This document shows, in pieces, positions 35,112 to 44,589 of a stretch of DNA of 64,000 nucleotides (position 1 is its first letter; each line of letters starts with the position of its first letter). The translations under genes and the position numbers were made by a program. The stretch lies in the NCBI GenBank assembly GCA_963757155.1, contig CAVWQS010000017.1:62001-126000 (forward strand). The letters run 5' to 3'. Source of the stretch: DASXQK01 sp963757155 (GTDB lineage: Bacteria; Pseudomonadota; Alphaproteobacteria; Dongiales; Dongiaceae). The notes beneath the pieces were generated by a model, which was not told where the DNA came from, did no database searches, and worked only from the letters and a program-made list of their open reading frames with translations.

Positions 35112-37841
35112 ATGCGTCATCCCAGCGACCACGGTGCGGAGTTGGCGCGGATCCTTGTCGCGATCAGCTTTCACTTCGATTTTACCCGGCTCGGTTTTCT
35201 CGGCGAGGTTCTGCGATCTCTATCCGAATTTCCGGTGGCGGCAATCGAGGTTGCTGTCCTGACCAATGTTGTGGACGCCGAAACGATCGCGCCGCTCAGA
35301 CGACTTTGCCTCGAGACTCTCGGCGACCTCTGCACCATCCGCACCGAGGTCGATCTCGCCAGTCCATGGGATCTCACCTGGCGCCACAAGGCGATCATCT
35401 CCGATGAGTTCATTAAGAGGAATCATGGGGACTTCACGCATTTCATCTACCTCGAGGGCGACATCCGCTTCACCTTCGCCAATTTCTGCTACTGGCTAAA
35501 ATTCCGCGATCTCTTGCGTCCGGCAGGCCTTCTCCCGGCCTTTGTACGGATGGAGTATCGAGAGGCGGTGGGCGGCTACACGGCGAGTGACGCCTTCTGG
35601 CGTATCTACGTACCGGCGCAGCCCTATCTCCGCATCGACGACATGTTCCTGGTGAACATGCCGAATCCTTATAACCCCTTCTACCTCCTCGATCGTGAGT
35701 TGGCACGGGAGTACGTGACCTCGCCTTCCTTCGATCAAGGAAAAAGCATCGAAGTCGCCCGGTGGGGAATCTCCGAGCGCGCGGCAATGGGGCTGTGCCT
35801 CGAGAACGTCCCCATTCCATTTCAGAGTCGCTATGTGGTGCCGGTATCCGTTCAGACCGGCAAGACGCCCCCCTTTGCTTGGACCCTGCATATCCCCAAT
35901 AACTACGCGAGCAACCCGCGTTCGCCACTCGGCAAGGTTCGCATGGAGTCCTTGTTTGCCGGCGCCGCCGAGGCGGTCGCGATCGATCGCTGGGGCGTGA
36001 AGGAGCACGACGAACCCCCGCATCTCGCGAGCATCGAGCTGGGGCTTGATGCGATGCCGGAGGGGTCCGCGCCGGAATCGCATGATCTATTCCATATGGT
36101 CACCGACCACGACACGATCGTCTACCTCGATCTAGGGACATGGCATCTGAAGCATGCGCCGCTCGGAATTGCTCCGCTCAATCTTGTGCTGGAGACTGTG
36201 GGAGCCCAGGCTCGCGTCTGGGCGATCCTTGACGAGGGATTGGAGCTGCGAGAGCTACACTTTCCGTCTCACGATGGGACAGTCAATCCTCAGCTTGGCC
36301 GCTCGACCCCCAACTGCGAAATCCTACCGATTGCCGATCTCGTTTTCGGGCTCCGCATTGGGGAGCGCTACTTGTCCGCCAGCGTGGACGGCCTGGTCAG
36401 CAACGACCGTCCTCATTGCCAGAGATGGGAGCACTATCGCTTCCTGCGGGCCGAGACCCTCAGAGGGCTTTCACTGATGCGCCGATATTCCTGGCTCAGC
36501 CATGACGATCGGCGGATCCTTTGCCTTGCCGACCAGCCTCTTTTCTTAGAGCGCAGCTCTCCCTGGGAATCGAGCGCGCTGGCGGGGACATTGGCTCCCG
36601 GCGCCATCGAGTTCCGCCGCGGGCTGGCCTTCGGGCCCGTCCGATTGCCTGTTGTGTCGCGAGAGCAGGTCATCACGATCGGCCAGTCCAGTGACGGCCA
36701 CCCGCCGCCGCCCCATCTGGAGATCCGGGCAGCGACGGCGGGCGCACATCGCTTCTCCCGCTTTGCGCCTCTGGTGCACTACCGCCTCGGTGGCGATGAC
36801 ACGGCCTATGAGTGTCTTCGTCTCTCGCTCACATCCCTCATCGGGCATGGCGGCTATCTCGGGGCGATCAGCATCGCCTGCGACCGACCCGAGGAGAGTC
36901 TCCTCGCCTATCTGCCGCAAGAGCTCCGCTCGCGCGTGACCTTCGCGAGGATCTCGGTTGCGGATGCTGCCGCCGAGGACGCGGGTCTGGATCCGTCGCT
37001 GCAGGATCGCCATCAGCCCATCCTGCTGGCGGCACCCGATGTGATGTTCGATGCGAGCATCCTCGATCTTCTCATCGACAGCATTCTGGAGGGCCGAACG
37101 CGGATCTCGACGGTGAGCCAATGCGCCGTCGGGCGGGGGCTGCGGCGGTTCCCGGAAGCGCCGTCGGAAGGCGGCCGGCAAGCCATGCAGGCCTATCTTG
37201 CCGCGCTGGGCCGCGGCCAGGCGGCGGGCGATCGTCGCGCGATTCTGCTGAACCCCGGGCTTTCCGGGGCGATGAGCGGAGAGGACCTCGACCATTTGGC
37301 GAGGCTGGCCCAGCGCGTCCCGCGCCACGGGACCATCGTCGAGATCGGTGCGGCACTCGGCCAATCGTCATGGGTGCTGGCGGCGAACGCCGATCCAAGC
37401 GTGACCATCTACTGCATAGAGGATTGGGCCGAACGGGGAGGGGAGGAATCGGGGCAGAGCCTCCCGACGTTTCGGGCGAATCTGGCACCCTTCGCCAATG
37501 TAATCGCGCTGTCAGGCCGGAACCCTGTGGATTTTGTGGGGTGGCAGAGGGAGATCGACTTGCTCGTGGAAAATACCGGCGCATCGGATCCCGTGCTCCG
37601 CGGAAGCTTATCGTTCTGGCGGCGCATTCTGCGACCTCAGGGAGGCGTCTGCGGTCGGCTTTCCGGCGAAAGCGCCGATCAGGTGCTGACCGAAGTCGCT
37701 GATCTCGCAAGGAATGCCGGGGCAGAGTTGGCGCGAACCGGCAATCTTTGGTCGTTCAAGCCTCGCTCGGCTTCAGGAACCGGCATTTCAGATCTTCGGA
37801 TTCAAAGTCCTGGATCTTCGTCTGGTCGAGAAATTCATTGA
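35112..37841 (+). CDS. Large multidomain protein: glycosyltransferase-like, beta-trefoil-like and methyltransferase parts
   Basis: This 909-residue protein is probably cytoplasmic, with no signal peptide or membrane helix. Residues about 10-260 resemble a glycosyltransferase (ILVAISFHFDFTRLGFLGEV, THFIYLEGDIRFTFANF). Residues about 330-450 contain a fascin-like beta-trefoil pattern (RIGERYLSASVDGLVSNDRP, QRWEHYRFLRAE). Residues about 555-680 look like a second glycosyltransferase-type segment (VHYRLGGDDTAYECLRLSLT). Residues about 735-880 form a class I SAM methyltransferase fold (TIVEIGAALGQSSWVLAANA). The end overlaps the convergent methyltransferase gene by 86 bp, so its last 28 residues may not be native. 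Domain boundaries are estimates, and a role in modifying a glycan or the product of the neighbouring cluster is unproven. Confidence 0.6.
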   Translation: MRHPSDHGAELARILVAISFHFDFTRLGFLGEVLRSLSEFPVAAIEVAVLTNVVDAETIAPLRRLCLETLGDLCTIRTEVDLASPWDLTWRHKAIISDEFIKRNHGDFTHFIYLEGDIRFTFANFCYWLKFRDLLRPAGLLPAFVRMEYREAVGGYTASDAFWRIYVPAQPYLRIDDMFLVNMPNPYNPFYLLDRELAREYVTSPSFDQGKSIEVARWGISERAAMGLCLENVPIPFQSRYVVPVSVQTGKTPPFAWTLHIPNNYASNPRSPLGKVRMESLFAGAAEAVAIDRWGVKEHDEPPHLASIELGLDAMPEGSAPESHDLFHMVTDHDTIVYLDLGTWHLKHAPLGIAPLNLVLETVGAQARVWAILDEGLELRELHFPSHDGTVNPQLGRSTPNCEILPIADLVFGLRIGERYLSASVDGLVSNDRPHCQRWEHYRFLRAETLRGLSLMRRYSWLSHDDRRILCLADQPLFLERSSPWESSALAGTLAPGAIEFRRGLAFGPVRLPVVSREQVITIGQSSDGHPPPPHLEIRAATAGAHRFSRFAPLVHYRLGGDDTAYECLRLSLTSLIGHGGYLGAISIACDRPEESLLAYLPQELRSRVTFARISVADAAAEDAGLDPSLQDRHQPILLAAPDVMFDASILDLLIDSILEGRTRISTVSQCAVGRGLRRFPEAPSEGGRQAMQAYLAALGRGQAAGDRRAILLNPGLSGAMSGEDLDHLARLAQRVPRHGTIVEIGAALGQSSWVLAANADPSVTIYCIEDWAERGGEESGQSLPTFRANLAPFANVIALSGRNPVDFVGWQREIDLLVENTGASDPVLRGSLSFWRRILRPQGGVCGRLSGESADQVLTEVADLARNAGAELARTGNLWSFKPRSASGTGISDLRIQSPGSSSGREIH

Positions 37842-38433
37842 CGGCGGCAAAGGTGCCTGGCCAACACCGTCCGTCCTTATCATAGTCGTCGACGATCATG
37901 GTCCCCCCGACGCGTAGCGCCTTCCACCACCGATTGATATCGCCTCGCGCCGCTTCCAGATCATGGGCGCCGTCGATGTGGATAAGGTCTGGCCGGATGT
38001 CGAAATGCCTCAGGACTTCATAGGCATTGCCTGAATCGAGGGGCAGCGGTATGACGGTTTCGCGCACGCCCCCCACCATCATGTTTGCCAGGAAAGTCTT
38101 GTATAGGGTGGGGTAGCCGAACTCGAATGCCAATTCCTCGTGCCAGTCGTCGCGCTCCCAATGTTCCGAGGAGCCGAGCCATGTATCCACCGCGATGACA
38201 GCGCCGTCGAGATGGTTTGCCTGGATCGCCCGCGCGAGCTCGAGACAGGATCCGCCTTTCCATACACCGATTTCGACGACGATTCCGGGTCGGGATCGAC
38301 CGACACTTTCCGCGAGGTAGCGGTGCTGGGACTGCCAACCCTGAAGGTCCGGCTTCACCGTTCGGTAGGGGAACCCGACATAGGGATCGCCGCCGCGCCA
38401 TAGCTTCTGCAGCAGGCTCTTGTAAATCATCAT
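37756..38433 (-). CDS. Class I SAM-dependent methyltransferase (Methyltransf_24-like)
   Basis: This methyltransferase is about 225 residues from the ATG at 38433 (MMIYKSLLQKLWRGGDPYVG), which has GGAG nine bases upstream. A longer frame from 38529 has no such signal. SAM-binding motif I is IVVEIGVWKGGSCLELARAI, followed by VIAVDTWLGSSEHWERDDWH, and motif IV-like DLIHIDGAHDLEAARGDINR with GTMIVDDY. It resembles the C-terminal part of the 909-residue neighbour. It could be a tailoring O- or N-methyltransferase; the substrate is unknown. It lies 217 bp after the aminomutase-like gene on the same strand. Confidence 0.85.
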   Translation of the reverse strand: MMIYKSLLQKLWRGGDPYVGFPYRTVKPDLQGWQSQHRYLAESVGRSRPGIVVEIGVWKGGSCLELARAIQANHLDGAVIAVDTWLGSSEHWERDDWHEELAFEFGYPTLYKTFLANMMVGGVRETVIPLPLDSGNAYEVLRHFDIRPDLIHIDGAHDLEAARGDINRWWKALRVGGTMIVDDYDKDGRCWPGTFAAVNEFLDQTKIQDFESEDLKCRFLKPSEA

Positions 38434-38650
38434 GGTCGCGTGCTCCGGGATCTCTGCACAGAGGATTTGACGAGCGGCCGATGGGTTGGTCAGGGGGCAT
38501 GTATAGTCGGATCGTGGGATCTCGAGCAATGAGGGCGGTTCGGGATGTAGGCATGAATGGGCGGCTCAACCGGCGGTTGAGGCTGTTTTCCCCATGGCCT
38601 CGGGTCGGCAGCCGCTCGTCTAAATCGGGGCTGCCGAAAGCGATCGTCTG

Positions 38651-40012
38651 TCAGGGCGGGAAGATGTTCGGTGCGTCTCCTGCGCGCCCGAGGCGGGTAA
38701 GGGCGTGGTCAAAGGCCCCGATCGCCTCGTCGATTATAGGGTCCGAATGCGCGGTCGAAACCCAGCCGTGAACGAGATGCGCATCGAAACCGTTCATCAG
38801 CAGCGATTGCCGCAGGGCGGCGTAGTCCGAGCGGTAGCTGCGCTGTGCTATCAAGACGTCGCGCGACGGCCCCACCACCGCGCCCTCATCGCGCCCCGCT
38901 CCAACGACGAGGTGAAATATGGAGCTTTGTCGAAAGGCGCGGACGAGGGCCCCGTGCTCTGCGGCGCAGCGATTGATGCCGTCGACAAGGCGTCCGGCCG
39001 CCCGGTCGGCTGCCGCTTGCGCCGTGCCGTCCGCCACCCTGTCCAGCGTCGCGATCGCGGCAGCCGCCGAGGTCGCCGCCGCGTTGAAGGTGCCGGTATG
39101 CGGAACGATCGAACGGGTCTCCCCATCGTGGATCCCGGCACCGAAGACCCGCATGATATCGGCACGTCCCGCGACTGCCGCCCCGGGCAGTCCCCCCGCA
39201 GCGATCTTCGCCAGGACCGTCAGATCCGGCATCACACCGCTCAATTCCTGAACACCGCCCGGGGCATAACGGAATCCGCTGATAATCTCATCGAAAATCA
39301 GAAGCGTGCCGCTGCGATGCGTGATGCGGCGCAGGTCCACGAGTTCGCCGATGCTCCAGGGCAGTGCACCGGCACTTCCACCGCCAGGCTCCAGGATGAT
39401 TGCGGCGGGCCGCAAATCGTCTACAGCGTCGCTCAGGAGGTCGAGGTCCAACGGCAGGACGTAGACATGCTCCACAGTGCCAGGGTTCAGGCCAGCGATA
39501 TCCAGGGGAATGGCCTTCGCCAGGGCTTCGTCATGCCATCCGTGAAAATTGCCGTCGATCCGGATGACGATGTCACGTTTGGTGACGCTGCGGGCCACCC
39601 GCAGGGCCAACATGGTCGCCTCGGTGCCGCTGGCCACGAACCGAATGCGCTCCGCGGACGGGATCAAATTGACGATACGCTCCGCCCACTCGACCTGCAG
39701 CGCGTGTGCGCCGCCATAGTGGGACGCGCTGCGCACCTGCTTCTCGATGGCGCCGTCGACATCCGGGTGGTGATGACCGAGGAGGAGGGCGCCATGCCCC
39801 ATCCAGAAGTCGATATGGGTGTTCCCATCCACGTCCGTCTTGCGGGCGCCGTCGGTCCCAGCGAAATAGACGGGGAAGGGGTCGAAGCGCCAGGAGTCGT
39901 GGGTCGCTTCACCGGCCAAGGAGGCAACGGCGCGGGCGTGCAGTTTACGCGATTGCGGAAAACGGGTGGCGTAGGCCTGTGCCAGGGTCGATCCTGCCGC
40001 AGGGTGGTTCAT
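38651..40012 (-). CDS. Class III aminotransferase, glutamate-1-semialdehyde-aminomutase-like
   Basis: This 453-residue PLP enzyme resembles HemL. Features are GNTHIDFWMGHGALLLGHHH, RFVASGTEATMLALRVARS, LLIFDEIISGFR with the PLP-contacting Asp, and AKIAAGGLPGAAVAG with the Schiff-base Lys. Chromosomal heme synthesis in alphaproteobacteria normally uses ALA synthase (C4 pathway), so a HemL role is unlikely and a specialised role is favoured. Its ATG overlaps the stop of the upstream HDO gene (TGATG), so translation is coupled. A function on a peptide or amino-acid side chain is inferred only from the neighbourhood. Confidence 0.85.
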   Translation of the reverse strand: MNHPAAGSTLAQAYATRFPQSRKLHARAVASLAGEATHDSWRFDPFPVYFAGTDGARKTDVDGNTHIDFWMGHGALLLGHHHPDVDGAIEKQVRSASHYGGAHALQVEWAERIVNLIPSAERIRFVASGTEATMLALRVARSVTKRDIVIRIDGNFHGWHDEALAKAIPLDIAGLNPGTVEHVYVLPLDLDLLSDAVDDLRPAAIILEPGGGSAGALPWSIGELVDLRRITHRSGTLLIFDEIISGFRYAPGGVQELSGVMPDLTVLAKIAAGGLPGAAVAGRADIMRVFGAGIHDGETRSIVPHTGTFNAAATSAAAAIATLDRVADGTAQAAADRAAGRLVDGINRCAAEHGALVRAFRQSSIFHLVVGAGRDEGAVVGPSRDVLIAQRSYRSDYAALRQSLLMNGFDAHLVHGWVSTAHSDPIIDEAIGAFDHALTRLGRAGDAPNIFPP

Positions 40013-41031
40013 CAGGCGAAGGCGCTGATGTTGACCGGTCGTCGCGGCACGACGGCATTCGGCGCACCGTAATAGGCTTCGATGTTCTGGAAGAACAACA
40101 TGAAATGCTCCGCCAGACCGCGAACGGCTTCGATGGCCCGGCGTCCGACGGCGGGCGTGACCAGACCAGGCACGTCGCATAGCCCATCGAAGATCGTTCG
40201 TCCGTGCCCCGACCTCACATCGATCAGCGCGTGGTCGTGGAACGCCTCAAACATGGGCGCCGCAGGCGGATAGAGGCGTGTCAGTTCCCCGTAGAACCTG
40301 GCCAAACCCTCTTTGGTCAGGGGTTCGCCACTCGACTGCATCAGGTTGAAGGTTGCCTCCGTCGCTATCGTGTCGGAGCAGGCGAGCTCGAACAGATAGT
40401 CTTTCAAAGCATTGGTCGCCGGGAGTGGAGGCGCGTTGACGATCGCCTCGGAGGCGTAGCCGCAACGCACCAGACCCCGCAGAAAAATATCGCCGTGCTC
40501 GGATTCCTCGGTAAATCGCTTGCCGATCAGCATTCTGACGTCGTGGTCGAGGCGACAGTTTGCCGCCGCTGCGGCCATGTATTCGTTTGCCGCATCGACA
40601 TAGTGAAACTGCTCAATACCCCACCCGAAGACCATCTCGGAGCTGGCCTTGCCGCTCAGGAGTGTCCGCCAGAACGGGTGGGCCTGGATCTCCTTCGCCC
40701 AGAAAGCGCACTCCCTCCACAGAGCCTGGCGCAAATCGCCGGCGCATTTGCCTTCAACCTCGGTCAAATCGAGTACGATTTCGTGCATCCGCAAGGTCTC
40801 GATCAGCGCCGCGACCAAACCCGGGTCGCAAGCGGTGGCGGTCGCAAGGTCTTCAACCGTGCTCCCACCGTCGAGGCGGTCCGCCAGTCGACCGATCAAA
40901 CGCCCGGTTGGCCCATCGAACTCCAGCACGCAGTCATCCGTCTCGACGATCGCGGCGTCATTGGCCGTGACACGGATGTCTGCACGCATGCTGATCACCG
41001 GCTTGGCCTTGAGCCTTGTGACCGCGGTCAT
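40012..41031 (-). CDS. RRE-like/heme-oxygenase-like (HDO/PqqC-like) enzyme, paralogue 2
   Basis: This 339-residue protein is one of three paralogues in this locus. Residues 1-90 form a PqqD-like winged-helix region (RLADRLDGGSTVEDLATATA), similar to RiPP recognition elements. Residues about 115-330 form a helical TenA/PqqC/HDO-type domain. Candidate iron ligands are E140 and H143 in WGIEQFHYVD, E175 and H179 in FTEESEHGDIF, and the H-x3-D-x4-H in HALIDVRSGH. Heme-oxygenase-like di-iron oxidases use similar carboxylate/His sets. The ATG overlaps the upstream stop by four bases. Function is inferred. Confidence 0.75.
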   Translation of the reverse strand: MTAVTRLKAKPVISMRADIRVTANDAAIVETDDCVLEFDGPTGRLIGRLADRLDGGSTVEDLATATACDPGLVAALIETLRMHEIVLDLTEVEGKCAGDLRQALWRECAFWAKEIQAHPFWRTLLSGKASSEMVFGWGIEQFHYVDAANEYMAAAAANCRLDHDVRMLIGKRFTEESEHGDIFLRGLVRCGYASEAIVNAPPLPATNALKDYLFELACSDTIATEATFNLMQSSGEPLTKEGLARFYGELTRLYPPAAPMFEAFHDHALIDVRSGHGRTIFDGLCDVPGLVTPAVGRRAIEAVRGLAEHFMLFFQNIEAYYGAPNAVVPRRPVNISAFA

Positions 41032-42057
41032 TGCCAACCGCCGTCGACCGAGCCGCCATGCACGGACCGCCGATATCCATAGGCCCGGGCCCGCAAGTCA
41101 CCCCTGTCATCCGTGTAATGCCGGATGATGTCGGAGGACCAGAGCTCCAGGGCCTCGACCAGCGTGTGGACCGCCTGCAAAGCCGCGCTCGCCCGGCTGT
41201 GGCTTATGATCCCGAGATGGGGCCCGAGGCGCTCGATCACCCCGTTGTGGCCATAATCCCCATCCAGTTCCAGGTGGTCCACCAGCGGCGTGACGATGCC
41301 CGGTCGGCCCTTGGCATAGTTCGCCGTTACGGCGCTGAAGAACGCGCGGGCATTGGAGCGATCGCCACCGGTCGAACTCGAGGAAACCCGAGCACGCCGC
41401 GTAGAAGAGGGAGTCCTGTCGTGCACACCGCCGCATGTGATCGATGATGCCCCACGTGCTGGCAAGCGGACGCGAGGCGTAAACGGCATCCCGGGTAAAT
41501 CCAAGCGCCAGAAGCGCTTGGATGAAGAACTCGCCGTGGTCGTACTCCTCGCGATAATGCCGTGCGAAATGGCGGCGTGCCTGCCGCGACCGGCAATACG
41601 CTGTCGCGGATCCCAGGCGGTCGCTTACGCCTTCGATGAAATGATAGTTCTCCATGAGCCAACCGGCGAACTGAGCGGCGGGTGCATTCCCATCCACCAG
41701 ACCGCGCCAGAGCGGGTGGCCGAACAGACGCTTCTTCCATGTCGCAAACACCCGCCGCGACAATTCGGCAAACTCGTCGTGGGGAACCGTTCTGTCGCTA
41801 TCCTCCGCCCCGTGGATCAGGGAGGCCTCGCGCAAAGCGCTGCAAATCGCCCTGACGTGGCTCAGCGGCACGCCGGCACGCGCAGCGACCTCGTCGAGGT
41901 CGCGCTTTCCGTCGAGCGACGACAGGACGCGTGTCACGACTTGCTTGGAAACGCCGATCACCTCGACGGTGGAGGTCTCACCGTCTATGACGGCGCCGCC
42001 GGAGATTTCCGCGACGGTCGCCTCGAAATGCGCGACCCAACGTGTGCCCGGATCCAT
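41028..42057 (-). CDS. RRE-like/heme-oxygenase-like (HDO/PqqC-like) enzyme, paralogue 1, with apparent frameshift
   Basis: This protein is about 342 residues after correction. The PqqD-like N-terminus includes VTRVLSSLDGKRDLDEVAAR. The helical domain has HPLWRGLVDGNAPAAQFAGW, E136/H139 in WLMENYHFIEG, E170/H174 in YREEYDHGEFFIQ and HLELDGDYGHN near the end. One extra base near 41378 moves the last third (TGGDRSNARAFFSAVTANYA and beyond) to another frame that ends at 41028. A GGGG-containing ribosome-binding site precedes the ATG at 42057. It is the first HDO gene after the small peptide gene. The substrate is unknown. Confidence 0.72.
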
Positions 42058-42154
42058 ACCGCCCCTTCCGGAATCATCATCCCGGAGAACGCAGCCGCGA
42101 CGGGCGCTTTCCGCCCGTCGTGGCCGACAACAGTCGTCAGGACTAGTGAGTTCC

Positions 42155-42331
42155 TTACTTGACGATCACACCGAGGATCGGGACGCTGACGTCGTACTTG
42201 CGTTTGTTGCTGACGCGAACGACGATGTGGGGGCCGCCCTCTTTGCTCTTGGACTCTTCGACGCGCACGTGCTTCGCGGTGCCGTGAGGAACCATCACGA
42301 CGATATCGTCTTCCTTAAGCGGCTCGCTCAT
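42155..42331 (-). CDS. 58-residue peptide, candidate RiPP precursor
   Basis: The ATG at 42331 follows an excellent ribosome-binding site (TTAGGAGATTCAAC). The peptide starts MSEPLKEDDIVVMVPHG, has a charged middle (KHVRVEESKSKEGGPH) and ends YDVSVPILGVIVK, a hydrophobic and beta-branched tail before the final Lys. It has no Cys and no obvious signal peptide. It lies between the radical SAM gene (119 bp upstream) and the first RRE-HDO gene (97 bp downstream) on the same strand. Position, size and tail make it the best precursor candidate here, but it could instead be a small beta-rich accessory or regulatory protein. Its family is unknown to me. Confidence 0.6.
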   Translation of the reverse strand: MSEPLKEDDIVVMVPHGTAKHVRVEESKSKEGGPHIVVRVSNKRKYDVSVPILGVIVK

Positions 42332-42450
42332 GTTGAATCTCCTAAGGCTTGCTCCAGCCCCGCGCCGATCTACGGGGCCGAGTGGTTTGCCCGCATCGCC
42401 AAGCTATTGATCGACGGACGATAGAGGTGATCTATTGTTGATCATTCGCG

Positions 42451-44410
42451 TCATGCGCGAATTGCCGCATCAGTAGGAGCGATCTGCCGTTGTCGCGGTG
42501 TGTAGCTTTCTGTGGAAACCGCCAGGGTCAGATAAGAGCCGCTGTGCTCCAACACCAGCTTGTCGTCGACCAAGCGGCGAAGCGCTCCTGAAATCTCTTC
42601 ATCCGAGCCGTGATCGGAAAACATCTTGAGGATCTGCGGTCCGGGGTGCGCCTGATCGCAGAACAGGAAGATCTGGCGCTCCAGTCCGGAAAGGGCGTGC
42701 TGCTGCGACCGCGCGATCGCGCGATAGTCCGTGACCTGCACGACCCCGCCGGAATCCGTGAAGTAGAGCTCTTCGTCCGGGTGGCGATCGATCCAGTCAT
42801 CGATCGCGTTTCGGACGCCCGTGACATAGGTCTGGATATCCCGGCCGTCCGCATAGTCGTACACGAAGTAATAGGCGAGATTGAAGGTGGACTCCTCGTT
42901 CAGGCGGAACACGTATTTGTAGGCCGGGGAGGGGCGTATCCGGGTGAAGCCCAGAGCCTCGGAGGCCGTGAAGTTCGGGCTGAACCGGTCGAGGCGGATC
43001 TGCTTCCCGGTGATCGGCGGGGTGAGATGGAACAGCAGGGGCATATAGGCCGCCATCTGCCGGTACTCCTCCGGATCTTCGCCGGGAAAGCCCCAGAGAA
43101 TGTTCCAGATCGGCTCTATTCCAATTTCCTTGCACCATTTCAGAAGCTGAATGTTCTGGGGTCCGGAGACGCCTTTCTTCATCACCTTCAGCACTTGGGA
43201 ACTGAAGCTCTCCACGCCCGGCTGGATGCGGCGAATGTTCGCCTCCTTGAGCTGACGGACCTGAGGTTTCTTCAGATTCGATTTCACTTCCCAGAACAGG
43301 TCCGCATTCAGAGATGACTCCTTCAGGGCCGGGATGAAGGTCTTGAAGTAGGACATGTCCAGGATGTTATCGACCACGCAGATGGCACGGCCGGGGTATC
43401 GGGTTGTCAGGCTTGCAAGTTCATCGAGGGCGCGCGTCGGCGACTTGTGCCGATACTGCATGGTCTCGCCGTTCAGCCCGCAGAAGGTGCAGTGCGCTTT
43501 CTCGCCGTACCAGCAGCCGCGCGCCGTCTCGTACATGACCATCGGCTCGACCTTGCCGACCAGATCGCTGTGAGCGAGTTGTTGGAAGTAGTCGTCGAAA
43601 TCGCAATCCGGGATCGAGTCCATATCCAGGACGAAGGGGGTCCTCGTCCGCGCCGGAGCGGGAGCACCGCGAAGATACAAGCCCGCGATTTCGGCCGGCG
43701 ATTCGCCCCGCTTCACGCATTGGACGAAATCCGGAAAACTCCAGTCGGCCTCGCCGGAAATCACCGCGTCCAGGCAGTCGTAGGTCTTTATGAGTTGCGC
43801 ACCCATCGTGCTTTCGCAGTTCGCGCCGCCCAACACGATCATGGTATGCGGAGCCAGTCGCTTGATCTCCTGGGCAACCGCGATCGAGGCCGCGTTCTGC
43901 TGGAACGTGGTCGTGAACCCCACGATCGGGGCACCGCTTGCCACCAGCTTTTCCGCGCATTCGAGCACGAACGCGTGCGCGTGGGTGCGGGCGAACGGCG
44001 AGGCCTTCGCGGAAACCCTCGATGAACGAGACCGGATCGACGGGGCCGATCAGCGAGTCCGGATCCTCATTGTCGATGATTTGCCGCAGGTATTCTTCGG
44101 GATTGTCCGCGAAGTCTCCCGGCAACAGATGCGAGAAGACCCAGTCTGCAGCCAACGCTTGATTGCCTGGGAAGCCCACCGCAATCATCGAATACAGCTG
44201 CACACCGATCCGCTCGGCGAAATCGAGGGTGAAATGCGTCACACGGGCATGGAGTCCTCGGGACGCAAGCGTCGATTTCAAGATCCCCAATGCGATCGAC
44301 GGCATGGGCAACTGCGCGAAAGGCATGGAGACGAGAGCGACATCCAGCGGCCTCGACTCATTCGTTATCGCGTGATCTGCGAGGCTCGCATCTTTGGTAT
44401 GTAGATTCAT
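42451..44410 (-). CDS. RiPP-maturation radical SAM (B12-binding type) enzyme, with apparent frameshift
   Basis: This is a radical SAM protein of the bacteriocin/RiPP maturation class (TIGR03975-like), about 652 residues after correction. An N-terminal B12-binding-type region contains VALVSMPFAQLPMPSIALGI and IVGFTTTFQQN. The [4Fe-4S] site is a C-x7-C-x2-C motif in RGCWYGEKAHCTFCGLNGE near residues 299-310. The radical SAM barrel follows (ICVVDNILDMSYFKT, RIQPGVESFSSQVLKVMKKG). One extra base near 44000 breaks the frame. The ATG at 44410 is chosen, but it has no clear ribosome-binding site and an upstream GTG at 44437 is possible. Family members are thought to C-methylate peptides. Confidence 0.85.
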
Positions 44411-44418
44411 CGCGCCGC

Positions 44419-44448
44419 AACGCCACGAAGTCGGCACTTGGTGGCGTT
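44419..44448. promoter_or_regulatory. Hairpin in the radical SAM gene leader
   Basis: AACGCCAC (44419-44426) pairs with GTGGCGTT (44441-44448), and an inner AAGT-ACTT pair continues the stem. It ends nine bases before the ATG at 44410 on the minus strand. It could influence translation of the radical SAM gene or be incidental. Confidence 0.4.
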
Positions 44449-44560
44449 CCTTTCTCTCAATGCCTGAGATAAGGCGATACCGAAGCAAGTTTAGGGCGAT
44501 ATCGTTTCGCGAATGTTAATGACCGAAAGAAAAAATGCATGAGCGTTCTATCTTGATGAG

Positions 44561-44589
44561 TTGACGCGTAGAACCAAAGAAATTAATAT
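44561..44589 (+). promoter_or_regulatory. Strong predicted sigma-70-type promoter for RRE-HDO paralogue 3
   Basis: A -35 box TTGACG (44561-44566) and a -10 box TAATAT (44584-44589) are separated by exactly 17 bases. It lies in an AT-rich 289-bp divergent region, unlike the surrounding GC-rich DNA, and points toward the plus-strand HDO gene about 110-155 bp downstream. Confidence 0.7.
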
